A stretch of 23,812 nt of DNA from Hyphomicrobiales bacterium (GTDB taxonomy: Bacteria > Pseudomonadota > Alphaproteobacteria > Rhizobiales > JAJFHC01): assembly GCA_021775835.1 (NCBI GenBank), contig JAJFHC010000281.1, positions 1 to 23,812 of the forward strand, read 5' to 3'. Below the pieces are notes generated by a model. It was given only the letters and a program-made list of their open reading frames with translations, ran no database searches and was not told where the DNA came from. Position numbers and translations under genes: made by a program. Below are positions 1 through 8,335 of the stretch, one piece after another. Every line of letters starts with the position of its first letter. Position 1 is the stretch's first letter.

Positions 1-89
1 CCGGCATCGCGCAGGTCGACAAAATTGACACCCTTGACGACACGGCCGTCCTTGACGTCCAGACAGGGAATGACCCGGGCCTTAAGCAT
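1..89 (-). CDS. hisF: HisF, imidazole glycerol phosphate synthase cyclase subunit (5' part only)
   Basis: Only the first 29 codons and part of the next are inside the window; the gene runs off the left edge. The translated start, [20 protein letters not shown], is the classic HisF N-terminus, with the catalytic Asp at residue 11 in PCLDV. HisF closes the imidazole ring using ammonia made by HisH, giving IGP and AICAR in histidine synthesis. The ATG lies inside the last codons of hisA (8-nt overlap), so the two are probably translationally coupled. Identity is secure from motif and context although the protein is truncated here by the window, not by mutation. Confidence 0.95.
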   Translation of the reverse strand, partial: MLKARVIPCLDVKDGRVVKGVNFVDLRDA

Positions 90-837
90 TGTCCGCACTC
101 TGCATCCGGGGCCCTGCCCTCAACATGGTCAGCGCCCGTACTGCATCGATTCTGCCGTCATAAAGAGCCCGGCCGGAAATAGCGCCCGACAGGCGCGCGC
201 ATTCGGGTCTGAGGAGTTTTTCAATATCTTCCATCGACGACAACCCGCCGCTGGCGATCACTGGAATCGATGTCGATCGGGCGAGATGAACGGTCTCATC
301 CAGATTCAGACCCTCAAGGACGCCGTCACGGTCGATATCGGTGAAAATGATTGCGGCGACTCCGGAATCTTCAAACCGTGCGGCCATCTCCGTGACCGAA
401 AGCTCGGATGTCTCCGCCCATCCTTCCACGGCAATCCGGCCCTCGCGGGCGTCGAGGCCGACAGCGATCTGACCGGGATGGTCGCGACAGGCTTGACGGA
501 CCAGTTCAGGATCACGAACTGCAGCGGTGCCGAGAATAACTCTCGCGACACCTTTTTCAAGCCACATGTCTATGGTGGCCCGGTCGCGGATGCCGCCGCC
601 CAGTTGGATCGGGATCGAAATCGATTTCAGGATGGTATCGACCGCCGAGCCGTTGACCGGACGTCCTTCGAAAGCGCCGTTCAAGTCAACCAGGTGAAGC
701 CATTCAAATCCCAGTTTTTCAAACGACCGGGCCTGATTGCCGGGGTTATCGTTGAACACCGTTGCCTGATCCATGTCGCCCTTGATCAGACGGACGCAGT
801 TGCCGTCCTTGAGGTCGATTGCCGGAAAGAGGATCAT
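82..837 (-). CDS. hisA: HisA, ProFAR isomerase
   Basis: A 251-residue protein of normal family length. HisA isomerises ProFAR to PRFAR by an Amadori rearrangement in cytosolic histidine synthesis. The (beta-alpha)8 barrel shows Asp8 in FPAID and Asp129 in VGLDARE, matching the known catalytic acid/base pair, plus the phosphate-binding segments LGGGIRD (near 79-85) and ASGGLSS. The TDIDRDG motif at 166-172 is typical of HisA. ATG start. It follows hisH by 34 nt and overlaps hisF by 8 nt, so it sits inside one leftward his operon that also supplies both halves of the next enzyme. Confidence 0.97.
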   Translation of the reverse strand: MILFPAIDLKDGNCVRLIKGDMDQATVFNDNPGNQARSFEKLGFEWLHLVDLNGAFEGRPVNGSAVDTILKSISIPIQLGGGIRDRATIDMWLEKGVARVILGTAAVRDPELVRQACRDHPGQIAVGLDAREGRIAVEGWAETSELSVTEMAARFEDSGVAAIIFTDIDRDGVLEGLNLDETVHLARSTSIPVIASGGLSSMEDIEKLLRPECARLSGAISGRALYDGRIDAVRALTMLRAGPRMQSADNA

Positions 838-871
838 GGTCGGGCGTCCGCGATAGAGTTCGATGTTGGCA

Positions 872-1531
872 CTAGGGTGCCCAGCGCAAGAAATTTTCGA
901 TCAGCCGCAGCCCAAGCTTCTGGCTTTTTTCGGGATGAAACTGGGTGCCGGCAATATTGTCACGGACAATCGCCGCGGTTACCGTTCCGGCATAATCCGT
1001 GGTTGCCAGTACATCGTGCCGGTCGGCCGGAATGAGGTGATAGCCATGAACAAAGTATGCATGGAGCCCGTCCGGACCCGTGGAAATGCCTTCAAACAAG
1101 GTGTGCTGTCGTTCAAGCTCCAGGGTGTTCCACCCCATATGCGGCACCTTGAGTGCGGTATCGGCCGGCTCAATGGCGCGCACCTCTCCGTCGATCCAGC
1201 CAAACCCGGGTGTTTCGCCGAATTCCAGGCCACGGGTCGCCAGAAGCTGCATGCCGACGCAGATCCCGAGGAACGGGCGCGCGCGGGTGCGGACCGCATC
1301 CTCGAGGGCCGGCCACAACCCGTCGATTGCCATGACCCCTGACCGGCAATCAGCAAAGGCGCCAACACCAGGCAACACGATCCGGTCTGCCCGCGAGATC
1401 ACGTCGGGATCCGCGGTTACCTCAATCCTGTGGTTCAACCCGGACTGGGTGGCCGCCCGTTCGAAGGCTTTGGCTGCGGAACGCAGGTTGCCGGAACCGT
1501 AATCGACGATTGCAACCTTTGGGACCGTCAC
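872..1531 (-). CDS. hisH: HisH, glutamine amidotransferase subunit of IGP synthase
   Basis: A 219-residue class I glutamine amidotransferase. It releases ammonia from glutamine and channels it to HisF. The nucleophile Cys91 is in GICVGMQLL, and the His199/Glu201 pair is in FHPEKSQ, completing the triad. The N-terminus [13 protein letters not shown] is diagnostic of HisH. The start is GTG and overlaps the stop of the upstream DUF2628 gene by 4 nt (GTGA), a strong sign of translational coupling. hisA follows 34 nt later. All expected catalytic residues are present, so it should be functional. Confidence 0.97.
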   Translation of the reverse strand: MTVPKVAIVDYGSGNLRSAAKAFERAATQSGLNHRIEVTADPDVISRADRIVLPGVGAFADCRSGVMAIDGLWPALEDAVRTRARPFLGICVGMQLLATRGLEFGETPGFGWIDGEVRAIEPADTALKVPHMGWNTLELERQHTLFEGISTGPDGLHAYFVHGYHLIPADRHDVLATTDYAGTVTAAIVRDNIAGTQFHPEKSQKLGLRLIENFLRWAP

Positions 1532-2052
1532 ACTGATCCCTCCGGCCTGGGAAACAAGCCAACGACATCATCCTCGCCTGCTTGCGATTTTACGGGTGCA
1601 AAGGAAACAATGCCGGGGCGACGAGGTGTTGTTGTTCGATCATCGCCGGAACTTTTGCCGGAACGTGATTCTGAAAGGACCCAAGAGAAGTATTTTTCTT
1701 CCGCCTCGACCAGAGACCGGGCCCGGACAATGGCGATCAATTCATAATCGTTCCGGGCAAGCGTCCACCGCCGCAGGTCATTGGCTTCAAATCCGATGAT
1801 CAGATTCAGCGCGGTGACAACGGCAAGGCCTGAGAGCGGGTCCAGTCCCATGAGGTTAACGACCATGCTGGTGGCCATGGAAGCGGCCAGATAGAGCACG
1901 AGCACGATCCACATGCCGCGGTACGCGAACCAGAAAATGTGGAACAGGAAGGCGAACACGGCAAACCCTTCCCGCACAAATACAGCACCATCGGCGTAGT
2001 CTGCCGTTGCTTGCGGTATGGGCTGTTTGTGGTGGACGGAGTAAGTACGCAT
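1528..2052 (-). CDS. DUF2628 membrane protein inside the his operon
   Basis: A 174-residue protein resembling DUF2628 proteins that occur between hisB and hisH in some alphaproteobacteria. A soluble N-terminus ([23 protein letters not shown]) leads into about three hydrophobic segments between residues 30 and 95, then a basic, probably cytoplasmic tail rich in Arg, Ser and Pro with a [10 protein letters not shown] motif near 88-97, characteristic of the family. It lies 36 nt after hisB and overlaps hisH by 4 nt, so it is cotranscribed with histidine genes. No enzymatic residues are recognisable and no biochemical role is known to me; a link to histidine synthesis is inferred from position only. 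Confidence 0.8.
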   Translation of the reverse strand: MRTYSVHHKQPIPQATADYADGAVFVREGFAVFAFLFHIFWFAYRGMWIVLVLYLAASMATSMVVNLMGLDPLSGLAVVTALNLIIGFEANDLRRWTLARNDYELIAIVRARSLVEAEEKYFSWVLSESRSGKSSGDDRTTTPRRPGIVSFAPVKSQAGEDDVVGLFPRPEGSV

Positions 2053-2088
2053 CTGTGTAACCGGGATCCCGATCCAAATTCTTGAGGC

Positions 2089-2682
2089 TCAGTCGCCAAG
2101 CCGACCCTTGGTTGAAGGGATAACGCCAGCCTGACGTTCGTCTATTTCCACAGCCGTCCTTAAAGCACGGGCCAGCCCTTTGAAACAGGATTCAGCGATA
2201 TGATGATTGTTTTCGCCATAAAGGGTTTCCACATGGAGCGTCATACCGGCATTCATGGCGAACGCCTGGAACCATTCCCGGAAGAGTTCGGTGTCCATGT
2301 CGCCAATCTTCGGTTGAGAGAATGTGACGTTCCAGACCAGATACGGCCGCCCGGACACGTCAATCGCCACCCGCGACAAGGTTTCGTCCATCGGCAACAT
2401 GACATGCGAGAATCGCCGGATACCCTTCATGTCACCGAGGGCCTGCCTGAAAGCCAGTCCCAGCGCGATTCCGGTATCCTCGGTGGTGTGATGCATATCG
2501 ATATGAAGATCACCGTCGGCCCGTACTGTGATATCTATCAACGAGTGCTTGGCAAGCTGCTCGAGCATGTGGTCCAGAAAACCAATGCCGGTCTTGACGT
2601 CATAGTGGCCGGTGCCATCTAGACTAACGGACGCGGTAATCGCGGTTTCGCTGGTATTGCGTTCAATCTCTGCGCTACGCAT
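2089..2682 (-). CDS. hisB: HisB, imidazoleglycerol-phosphate dehydratase
   Basis: A 197-residue monofunctional IGP dehydratase (no histidinol phosphatase domain, unlike the E. coli fusion). It converts imidazole glycerol phosphate to imidazole acetol phosphate. The Mn-binding His/Glu clusters are intact: FLDHML at 35-40, DMHHTTED at 62-69, and ENNHHIAE at 157-164. The ATG follows an AAAGG ribosome-binding site by about 7 nt. It is the first gene of the visible leftward his operon and is divergent from hslV; the shared 218-nt upstream region carries a 10-bp-arm inverted repeat (2739-2772). Confidence 0.97.
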   Translation of the reverse strand: MRSAEIERNTSETAITASVSLDGTGHYDVKTGIGFLDHMLEQLAKHSLIDITVRADGDLHIDMHHTTEDTGIALGLAFRQALGDMKGIRRFSHVMLPMDETLSRVAIDVSGRPYLVWNVTFSQPKIGDMDTELFREWFQAFAMNAGMTLHVETLYGENNHHIAESCFKGLARALRTAVEIDERQAGVIPSTKGRLGD

Positions 2683-2738
2683 GACGGAGCCTTTCTTGCG
2701 GTCGGCGGTCTTTTAGCAGTTCGCCGGGCCGATGACCA

Positions 2739-2772
2739 GTTAAGCAACCGACCAATCACCATGTTGCTTAAC
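2739..2772. repeat. Inverted repeat between hisB and hslV
   Basis: Perfect 10-bp arms, GTTAAGCAAC at 2739-2748 and GTTGCTTAAC at 2763-2772, separated by 14 nt. It begins 57 nt upstream of the hisB ATG and ends 128 nt before the hslV start. There is no adjacent T-run on either strand, so it does not look like a terminator. It could be an operator for the divergent promoters or a hairpin in the hisB leader. No run of histidine codons is nearby, so a classical his attenuator is not supported. Confidence 0.6.
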
Positions 2773-2888
2773 CGGATTCCCCGGGTAGGGTGTGGCTTGA
2801 GAAAACGTGAAAACGGAATCAGGACTTTTCTTTTGGGCTCAGGTTTCATACATGTCTGAGGTTGCGAGAAACCTCAGCAGCATTATCC

Positions 2889-2892
2889 AGGA
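2889..2892 (+). promoter_or_regulatory. Ribosome-binding site deciding the hslV start
   Basis: AGGA placed 8 nt before GTG at 2901. It favours that codon over an in-frame TTG at 2862, which would add 13 residues not expected in the HslV propeptide. Confidence 0.55.
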
Positions 2893-2900
2893 ACATTTCA

Positions 2901-3461
2901 GTGACAAACGAACGTTTCAATCCTTTTGCCGTGTGGCATGGCACAACCATTCTCACGGTCCGCAAGAACGGCCATGTGGTGATTGCCGGTGACGGCCAGG
3001 TGACCCTCGGGGACACAGTGATCAAGGGAAATGCCCGCAAGGTCAGGCCTCTTGGCGACGGCCAGGTGATCGCAGGTTTTGCCGGAGCCACTGCCGATGC
3101 CATGACGTTGTTCGAACGTCTTGAAGGCAAACTCGAACAATACCCCGCCCAGTTAACGCGGGCCTGTGTTGAGCTTGCAAAGGACTGGCGCACCGACCGG
3201 TTCCTGCGGCGGCTCGAAGCCATGATGATCGTGACCGATCCGTCAGCGAGCCTGGTTCTAACAGGTACCGGCGACGTGCTTGAGCCTGAAAGCGGGGTCA
3301 TCGGCATCGGGTCGGGCGGCAATTATGCGCTCGCCGCGGCGCGCGCGCTGATGGAAACCGACATGAGTGCGGAAGAGGTGGCCCGACGGGCCATGAAGAT
3401 TGCCGCGGATATCTGCGTCTATACCAATGAGAACCTGGTCGTCGAAACCCTGACGGAATGA
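2901..3461 (+). CDS. hslV: HslV (ClpQ), threonine peptidase of the HslVU protease
   Basis: 186 residues from the chosen GTG start. HslV forms the double-hexamer proteolytic core that degrades proteins unfolded by HslU in the cytosol. The sequence [21 protein letters not shown] shows the autocatalytic cleavage point: Thr15 becomes Thr1 of the mature enzyme after loss of a 14-residue propeptide, a feature usual in alphaproteobacteria (E. coli has only Met). [14 protein letters not shown] and the C-terminal ADICVYTN segment are family hallmarks. An upstream in-frame TTG (2862) would give 199 residues; the AGGA site and propeptide length favour GTG. hslU follows 64 nt later. Confidence 0.95.
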   Translation: MTNERFNPFAVWHGTTILTVRKNGHVVIAGDGQVTLGDTVIKGNARKVRPLGDGQVIAGFAGATADAMTLFERLEGKLEQYPAQLTRACVELAKDWRTDRFLRRLEAMMIVTDPSASLVLTGTGDVLEPESGVIGIGSGGNYALAAARALMETDMSAEEVARRAMKIAADICVYTNENLVVETLTE

Positions 3462-3525
3462 TCTCATCCGCACAGCGACCAAAGAACCTTTCACGCTTGC
3501 ACACAAAACCCTTGAAGGCTGACCA

Positions 3526-4833
3526 ATGACCGACTTTTCACCGCGCGAGATTGTCTCCGAACTTGATCGCCACATTATTGGACAGAAAGACGCCAAGCGG
3601 GCGGTTGCCATTGCGCTGCGCAACAGATGGCGGCGCAAGCAGTTGGAGAGTGACCTGCGTGAAGAGGTTCTGCCCAAGAACATCCTGATGATCGGCCCGA
3701 CCGGGGTCGGCAAGACCGAGATTTCCCGACGTCTTGCCAGACTGGCAAACGCTCCTTTCATCAAGGTGGAAGCGACCAAATTCACGGAAGTGGGTTATGT
3801 GGGCCGGGACGTCGAGCAGATGATCCGCGATTTGATGGAAATCGCCATCGGTCTGGTGCGCACATCCAAGCGCAAGGAAGTCGAGGCAGCAGCGCATATC
3901 AATGCCGAGGAGCGTGTTCTTGTAGCCCTGGTCGGCGAAAACGCCAGCAGCTCGACACGTGACAGCTTCCGAAAGAAGTTGCGGGAAGGTGATCTCGACG
4001 ACAAGGAAATTGAAGTTCAGGTCGCCGATTCAGGTGGCGGTATGCCGAGCTTCGACATTCCCGGTATGCCGGGTGGCCAGATGGGCATGATTAACCTGAG
4101 CGACATGTTGGGCAAAGCCATGGGCCAACAGACAAAGCCTCGGCGTATGGCTGTCAAGGACAGCTATGAGGTACTCATCGCAGAGGAATCCGACAAGCTG
4201 CTCGACGATGATACGGTGACAACGGATGCCATCGACCTGGTTGAAAACAACGGCATCGTGTTTCTCGATGAGATCGACAAGATCTGCGCCCGGTCCGAGC
4301 GCACTGGCGGTGACGTCAGCCGCGAAGGCGTGCAGCGCGACCTGTTGCCGCTCATCGAAGGCACGACCGTGAGCACCAAGTACGGTCCGATCAAGACGGA
4401 CCACATCCTGTTCATTGCATCGGGCGCATTTCATATAGCCAAGCCATCGGACCTCTTGCCCGAACTGCAGGGGCGCCTGCCCATTCGAGTGGAATTGAGG
4501 GCACTTACCAGGGACGATTTCCTGCGCATCCTGACCGAACCGGAAGCCAGCCTGATCAGGCAGTATGTGGCGTTGTTGGCGACAGAGAATGTGGAACTGG
4601 AGTTTACCGATGACGGCGTGGAATCCCTGGCAACGCTTGCCGCAGAAATAAACGCCTCGATTGAGAACATCGGCGCGCGGCGGCTGCAGACCGTCATGGA
4701 AAGAGTGCTTGATGAAATCAGTTTCGAGGCCACGGACTGGACCGGCGACAAGGTGGTGATTGATGCTCAGTATGTTGAAGATCACATTGGCGATCTTGCA
4801 CGCAACACAGATCTTTCGAAATTCATTTTGTAA
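3526..4833 (+). CDS. hslU: HslU (ClpY), ATPase subunit of the HslVU protease
   Basis: A 435-residue AAA+ unfoldase. Walker A is GPTGVGKT at 57-64, the substrate-gripping pore loop GYVG starts at 90, the inserted I-domain spans roughly 110-235, Walker B is IVFLDEID at 244-251, and sensor 1 lies in FIASGAF (near 297-302). The C-terminus ends DLSKFIL, the conserved tail that inserts into HslV and activates it. ATG start after a GAAGG site. Cotranscribed with hslV. In many bacteria the pair is heat-shock induced, but I could not identify a convincing RpoH promoter upstream of hslV. Confidence 0.97.
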   Translation: MTDFSPREIVSELDRHIIGQKDAKRAVAIALRNRWRRKQLESDLREEVLPKNILMIGPTGVGKTEISRRLARLANAPFIKVEATKFTEVGYVGRDVEQMIRDLMEIAIGLVRTSKRKEVEAAAHINAEERVLVALVGENASSSTRDSFRKKLREGDLDDKEIEVQVADSGGGMPSFDIPGMPGGQMGMINLSDMLGKAMGQQTKPRRMAVKDSYEVLIAEESDKLLDDDTVTTDAIDLVENNGIVFLDEIDKICARSERTGGDVSREGVQRDLLPLIEGTTVSTKYGPIKTDHILFIASGAFHIAKPSDLLPELQGRLPIRVELRALTRDDFLRILTEPEASLIRQYVALLATENVELEFTDDGVESLATLAAEINASIENIGARRLQTVMERVLDEISFEATDWTGDKVVIDAQYVEDHIGDLARNTDLSKFIL

Positions 4834-4909
4834 CGACGCAGCGATCGCCGGATTTATTACCAGGCATGAGCATAAGTTTTCCTCCGGTTTTCAGTAGTTT
4901 TTCAACAAG

Positions 4910-4940
4910 TTATCCACGTTATCCGGACAGCTTATCCACA
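4910..4940 (+). promoter_or_regulatory. Cluster of three DnaA-box-like 9-mers behind hslU
   Basis: Three same-direction copies beginning TTATCC: TTATCCACG (4910-4918), TTATCCGGA (4919-4927) and TTATCCACA (4932-4940). The last is the exact strong DnaA-box consensus. They straddle the stop codon of the leftward XRE gene in the hslU-xre convergent junction. This resembles DnaA-binding clusters, but coding constraint (the box encodes Val-Asp-Lys in xre) could contribute. Confidence 0.5.
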
Positions 4941-5305
4941 GCCTTTTCCCGGGTATGGCGCTGGAGCCTGCCGAGAAGATCCTGAATTCCCGCATCATCC
5001 AGTTGCGCGATGCGCTGTGACAGGAGATTGGCCAGCTCGGTTGCCTCCGGGGCAAGACCTGCGGTGTCGATCACAATCCGGGGGTGGGACAGGTTGGCCA
5101 ACTGTTCGATCTCTTCGGCCTCGTCCCAGATAATATTGAAGAAGGCAATGATGCGCTGAACCAGATACCAGCTGGGGCGGCCGCGTTTGCCATGTTCCAG
5201 GGCGGACAGATAGGCACTCGAAACACCCACCGCATCCGCCATCTGCTTCAGGGTAATGTTGCGGGCCTGTCTCAGGGCCCTGATCTTTTCGCCAAACGGC
5301 GTCAT
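4919..5305 (-). CDS. XRE-family helix-turn-helix regulator
   Basis: A 128-residue cytosolic DNA-binding protein. A helix-turn-helix of the Cro/C1 type occupies about residues 5-62 (GEKIRALRQARNITLKQMAD, then recognition helix SSAYLSALEHGKRG). The middle FNIIWDEAEEIEQLANLSHPR and IDTAGLAPEATELANLL segments are typical of an alphaproteobacterial family that often sits beside smr and mltA. Targets are unknown to me. The ATG overlaps the smr stop by 4 nt (ATGA), so it is the last gene of the mltA-smr-xre unit. It converges on hslU with 85 nt between the stops and no clear hairpin terminator. Confidence 0.9.
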   Translation of the reverse strand: MTPFGEKIRALRQARNITLKQMADAVGVSSAYLSALEHGKRGRPSWYLVQRIIAFFNIIWDEAEEIEQLANLSHPRIVIDTAGLAPEATELANLLSQRIAQLDDAGIQDLLGRLQRHTREKAVDKLSG

Positions 5306-5961
5306 ATGGACCGACCCGATTGTTTGTGGCGTCGCAGCCGTACGTAATAAGCCCCGCCGCCGCCGTGTTTTGGATGGGCAGGCTGAAATCCGGCAACCAG
5401 CACGCGAAACTCAGGCTCCGTGAACCAGCGGGGCACGGTCTCCCTCAGGACCGCGCGACGCTCGGGCATGTCATAGCCACCTCGGCCATGGAGGGTGTGG
5501 CGTGAGTAGGGTGCGTCGCCCTTGCCGGTGATCACGAGGACAAGGCGGTTGCCGGAAGCCTGCGCATGATGGAGAAATCCACGCAAAGCCACATGGGCTT
5601 CAGCCTGGGTGTGACCGTGCAAGTCGATCCGGGCGTCAATTTCAACCTTGCCCCGGGTCAGTTTCTGGCTCGTCCGGCGATCAAGGCCCGTGATCGGCGG
5701 CGGTTGTACAGGAGGCTGGGGAACGGGTTTCCGGACTGGCGGGTCCGGTCTAAAGGCCTTGCCGTTCTGGAGAGCGGGTTTCGATTCCTTAAACGCCTCG
5801 AAGTCCGTTTCATCATAAGGCTCGATCCCAGTCGGCGCGGACTCCGTGGTCAATCTCATGGGTGTCACGGTCTCGGTGATCTGTCGCCACAGGTCGGATT
5901 CCTGCCGTGTCAGGCCTCGCGGCCCTTTGATATTCCTGACTTTCGTGTCTTTGCGTTTCAC
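5302..5961 (-). CDS. Smr-domain (DUF1456/MutS2-type) protein
   Basis: 219 residues. The first 105 are polar and low in order, with a proline-rich stretch (VRKPVPQPPVQPPP near 76-89). The Smr domain follows: IDLHGHTQAEAH at 112-123 carries the DLHG motif, VITGKG near 143-148, and HGGGGAYYVRLRR at 199-211 is the conserved end. Smr domains act on DNA or RNA as nicking or cleaving nucleases; this stand-alone form is common in Proteobacteria and its substrate is uncertain. The start is GTG and overlaps the mltA stop by 4 nt (GTGA); its own stop overlaps the XRE start. Confidence 0.92.
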   Translation of the reverse strand: MKRKDTKVRNIKGPRGLTRQESDLWRQITETVTPMRLTTESAPTGIEPYDETDFEAFKESKPALQNGKAFRPDPPVRKPVPQPPVQPPPITGLDRRTSQKLTRGKVEIDARIDLHGHTQAEAHVALRGFLHHAQASGNRLVLVITGKGDAPYSRHTLHGRGGYDMPERRAVLRETVPRWFTEPEFRVLVAGFQPAHPKHGGGGAYYVRLRRHKQSGRSI

Positions 5962-7199
5962 TGGGAGACCGCGGTACCGGCCGATGCCCGACGGGCGGCC
6001 AGCGCCTTGGGCAAAATTGCAAACATCCGTCCTTGATGCTTCATGCGCCCGGCAATGTCGCCGGCGGCCATTCCCGAACCCCAGAAGACATCGCCCCGTA
6101 CGGCGCCGAGGATTGCCGACCCGGTATCCTGGGCAACCATCAGCCTGCGAAACGGAACATTGCCGTTACCTGATTGCGCCGGAACCGACGCGTCGAGCCA
6201 GAGCGGCATGCCGTAGCCGTGCACACGGCGGTCGACTGCAAGGCTTCGTCCCGGCGTGAGCAGCACGCCTTGCGCACCGGGCGGACCCAAATTCGGATCG
6301 GCCATGGCGACCTGCCGGAAGAATATGAATGATTCGTTGTGCCACATGATGTCGTCGGCATCTTTGGAATTTTTTGCGAGCCAGGCTCTGATTGACTGCA
6401 TGGACACCTCTTCGCGGGTAATTTCTCCACGATCAATCAGGATTCGCCCAATGGGCGTGTAGGCACGCCCTGTCTTGCCCGCGAAAGCAACCCTCATGAC
6501 GGTATCGTCAGGCAGCCGTATTCTGCTGGATCCTTGTATGTGTACAAAAAAAGCATCAATTTTGTCTTTAAGGTACACAAGCGGCGGCACCTTACCTTTG
6601 AGCGCGCCTTGTTCGATTTCCCGGCGTGAATAATACGGCACGGCTTTGCCGTTAACGATGCGGCCATATTTGAGGTCTTTCGCATCGTCTCTGCGGTCCA
6701 CAGTATCGTCAAAGGCGACAAGGTCGGATGGTCTGGTGTAGAGCGGCACTGCAAATTCGGTACTTTTCGACAGCGACCCGAGGACCTCGGGCTCGAAATA
6801 TCCGGTGAACAGACCATCGGCACCTTCTGTTCCGGTTATCGCAACGGGACTGAAATTTCCTTCAAAGAAGGCACGTGCATCACCGTCGTTCTTCTTGTCG
6901 GCGACGGCGAGAGCTTTCTCACAAACGGCACGCCAGTCCTTAACCTGGCCACCACCTGACCCCATGGCATCACCATCGGATTGTGTGAGAATCTTTTTGC
7001 AGGAACGTCGAAACGCCGTGAAGGCTATTGCGTGGTTGTCCTCACTCCAACCGGCGAGGTCTTCAAACCGGGTTTCTTCACCCGGTCCGGTTGGCGATTT
7101 GTCCCTCATGATGTCGATCCACAGTCCGACCATTGCCGCGGCCAGAACCAATCCCGAGACAACAATGAAGAACTGCTTTCGCGACACAATACCTGACAA
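5958..7199 (-). CDS. mltA: MltA-type membrane-bound lytic murein transglycosylase
   Basis: 413 residues. A single N-terminal hydrophobic segment (about 10-29) anchors or exports the protein; there is no lipobox cysteine, unlike the E. coli lipoprotein. The MltA domain includes FTGYFEPEVLGS (131-142) and the GSSRIRLPDD and GRAYTPIG stretches. The C-terminal 3D domain contains AQDTGSAILGAVRGDVFWG, with Asp358 as the likely catalytic residue. It cleaves peptidoglycan glycan strands, leaving 1,6-anhydro ends. The start is TTG, backed by GGAG 8 nt upstream (7208-7211); an in-frame GTG at 7187 is an alternative. First gene of mltA-smr-xre. Confidence 0.94.
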   Translation of the reverse strand: MSGIVSRKQFFIVVSGLVLAAAMVGLWIDIMRDKSPTGPGEETRFEDLAGWSEDNHAIAFTAFRRSCKKILTQSDGDAMGSGGGQVKDWRAVCEKALAVADKKNDGDARAFFEGNFSPVAITGTEGADGLFTGYFEPEVLGSLSKSTEFAVPLYTRPSDLVAFDDTVDRRDDAKDLKYGRIVNGKAVPYYSRREIEQGALKGKVPPLVYLKDKIDAFFVHIQGSSRIRLPDDTVMRVAFAGKTGRAYTPIGRILIDRGEITREEVSMQSIRAWLAKNSKDADDIMWHNESFIFFRQVAMADPNLGPPGAQGVLLTPGRSLAVDRRVHGYGMPLWLDASVPAQSGNGNVPFRRLMVAQDTGSAILGAVRGDVFWGSGMAAGDIAGRMKHQGRMFAILPKALAARRASAGTAVSQ

Positions 7200-7325
7200 G
7201 GGAAGCGCTCCATTGTGACGAACACCACCACAGCTGGATCAGGACGAATTACGGTTGATTCAGCCATAATTCACAAATCCTGATACTCAACAGACCCAAG
7301 TGTCCGTTACGAAATCCTGGAGGGA

Positions 7326-8066
7326 TCAGTTCGCCGTTTCGGTTGCGACCAACTGCCAGTTTGGATCCCGTGACGAGGTATCCCGCATGAACGTCCAGAT
7401 GTCGACGACTTCCCTCACCTTTTTCGGGTCGCCATCAATCACCTTGCCATCTGCGTCCCGGGTCGCTGAAATCAGCTCGCTGACAAATTTGACCGTCAGG
7501 CTGACTGCATGGCCCTTCGCTGCGGCGTCAAGAATTGTTGCCCGTTCAATTCCAACGAAGCTTGATTCAACCGTGTCCCCGGCCTTTTGCCGTGTGTCGA
7601 TCGCCGAATCGAAGCCGGCGAAGACTTCGTTGCTCAACAGGTTCTTCAGGATTTTGCGGTCACCGTCGGCAAAGGCCGTAACAATGAGTTCATAGGCAGA
7701 CTTTGCACCACTGAGAAACTCATGAGGATTGAAAGTCTGGTCAAGGCCGATGACTTGATCAAGATTCTGCGCCAGTGGAGATCCGGGTTCAGCAAAGCCC
7801 TTCCAGATGAACTCTTCAGGCTCATCCTCTTTGTAGGGAGCCGGTTCGACCTGGTCGTCGATCTTGGGGACCCCTGGCATGGAAATGACATTGCCGTCCT
7901 TGTTGTCGTTTTCGGCGCCGGGTTGAGCTGCGTCGTTCGACGTGTAGGGATCGTAGGGGCGTCTTTCATTGCCGGTACGCTTGCCCAGTACTCCGCGCAG
8001 TCGCAGAAAAATAATGACGGCGATTGCAAGAAAGAACAGGGTTGAAAGATCAAATGCTTCACTCAT
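7326..8066 (-). CDS. Tim44-like domain protein (TimA family)
   Basis: 246 residues from the preferred ATG; an upstream in-frame start at 8108 would add 14 residues and is less likely because MSEAFDLSTLFFLAIAVIIF is the typical N-terminus. One transmembrane helix (about 8-24) is followed by a basic, polar linker (roughly 25-95), then a Tim44-like domain with the ILDAAAKGHAVSLTVKFVSE and VVDIWTFMRDTSSRDPNWQL segments. The mitochondrial relative helps the presequence import motor; the bacterial protein is membrane-anchored and its role is not settled. It lies 126 nt before mltA and is divergent from fxsA across a 269-nt region with hairpins. Confidence 0.9.
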   Translation of the reverse strand: MSEAFDLSTLFFLAIAVIIFLRLRGVLGKRTGNERRPYDPYTSNDAAQPGAENDNKDGNVISMPGVPKIDDQVEPAPYKEDEPEEFIWKGFAEPGSPLAQNLDQVIGLDQTFNPHEFLSGAKSAYELIVTAFADGDRKILKNLLSNEVFAGFDSAIDTRQKAGDTVESSFVGIERATILDAAAKGHAVSLTVKFVSELISATRDADGKVIDGDPKKVREVVDIWTFMRDTSSRDPNWQLVATETAN

Positions 8067-8201
8067 TTTCACACGATGCCTTTTTGGCAAGATTAGACTT
8101 GTTAGCAACCAATTGCGTCGACACGGCGAGGTCGGGCGCCTGAGTTACCGAAGAGATCGATTTGCCAAGGATCGATTTCATGTCCGCGAATGTTTATACG
8201 T

Positions 8202-8229
8202 CACGTGGTGGCATTTCCACCATTTCGTG
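8202..8229. repeat. Imperfect hairpin 1 in the timA-fxsA intergenic region
   Basis: CACG plus TGGTGG (8202-8211), loop CATTT, then CCACCA (8217-8222), a TTT bulge, and CGTG (8226-8229). A ten-base-pair stem with one 3-nt bulge. Not followed by a T-run. Confidence 0.45.
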
Positions 8230-8244
8230 CCTACATATATAATG

Positions 8245-8285
8245 CATGTTATCGTATCGCGCGAGTATACGCATGCGATAACATG
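8245..8285. repeat. Inverted repeat 2 in the timA-fxsA intergenic region
   Basis: Perfect 10-bp arms CATGTTATCG (8245-8254) and CGATAACATG (8276-8285) around a 21-nt centre containing the palindrome GTATAC (8265-8270). The element ends 50 nt before the fxsA start and lies about 180 nt upstream of the Tim44-like gene. It may be an operator for the divergent pair or a stem in the fxsA leader. No T-run follows on either strand. Confidence 0.6.
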
Positions 8286-8335
8286 ATTAAGGCAGACCAT
8301 CACGCTTTGCCGCACCCTTTTAACGGAAAATACGA

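Noticed and set aside
25..1035. Long open frame on the plus strand (336 codons) across hisA and hisH
   Set aside because: It lies antisense to hisF, hisA and hisH, whose catalytic motifs are complete; the product has no recognisable domain.
2796..2850. RpoH-type heat-shock promoter before hslV
   Set aside because: A CTTGAG occurs at about 2796, but no convincing -10 element follows at the right distance.
2683..2900. His-type attenuator with leader peptide upstream of hisB
   Set aside because: There is a hairpin but no short frame with consecutive histidine codons and no terminator T-run.
4030..4785. 251-codon minus-strand frame inside hslU
   Set aside because: Antisense shadow of a fully conserved hslU; no domain seen.
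8245..8285. Possible dif/Xer recombination site
   Set aside because: The arms do not match the conserved XerC/XerD half-sites, the centre is 21 nt rather than 6, and a dif site is not expected beside the origin.
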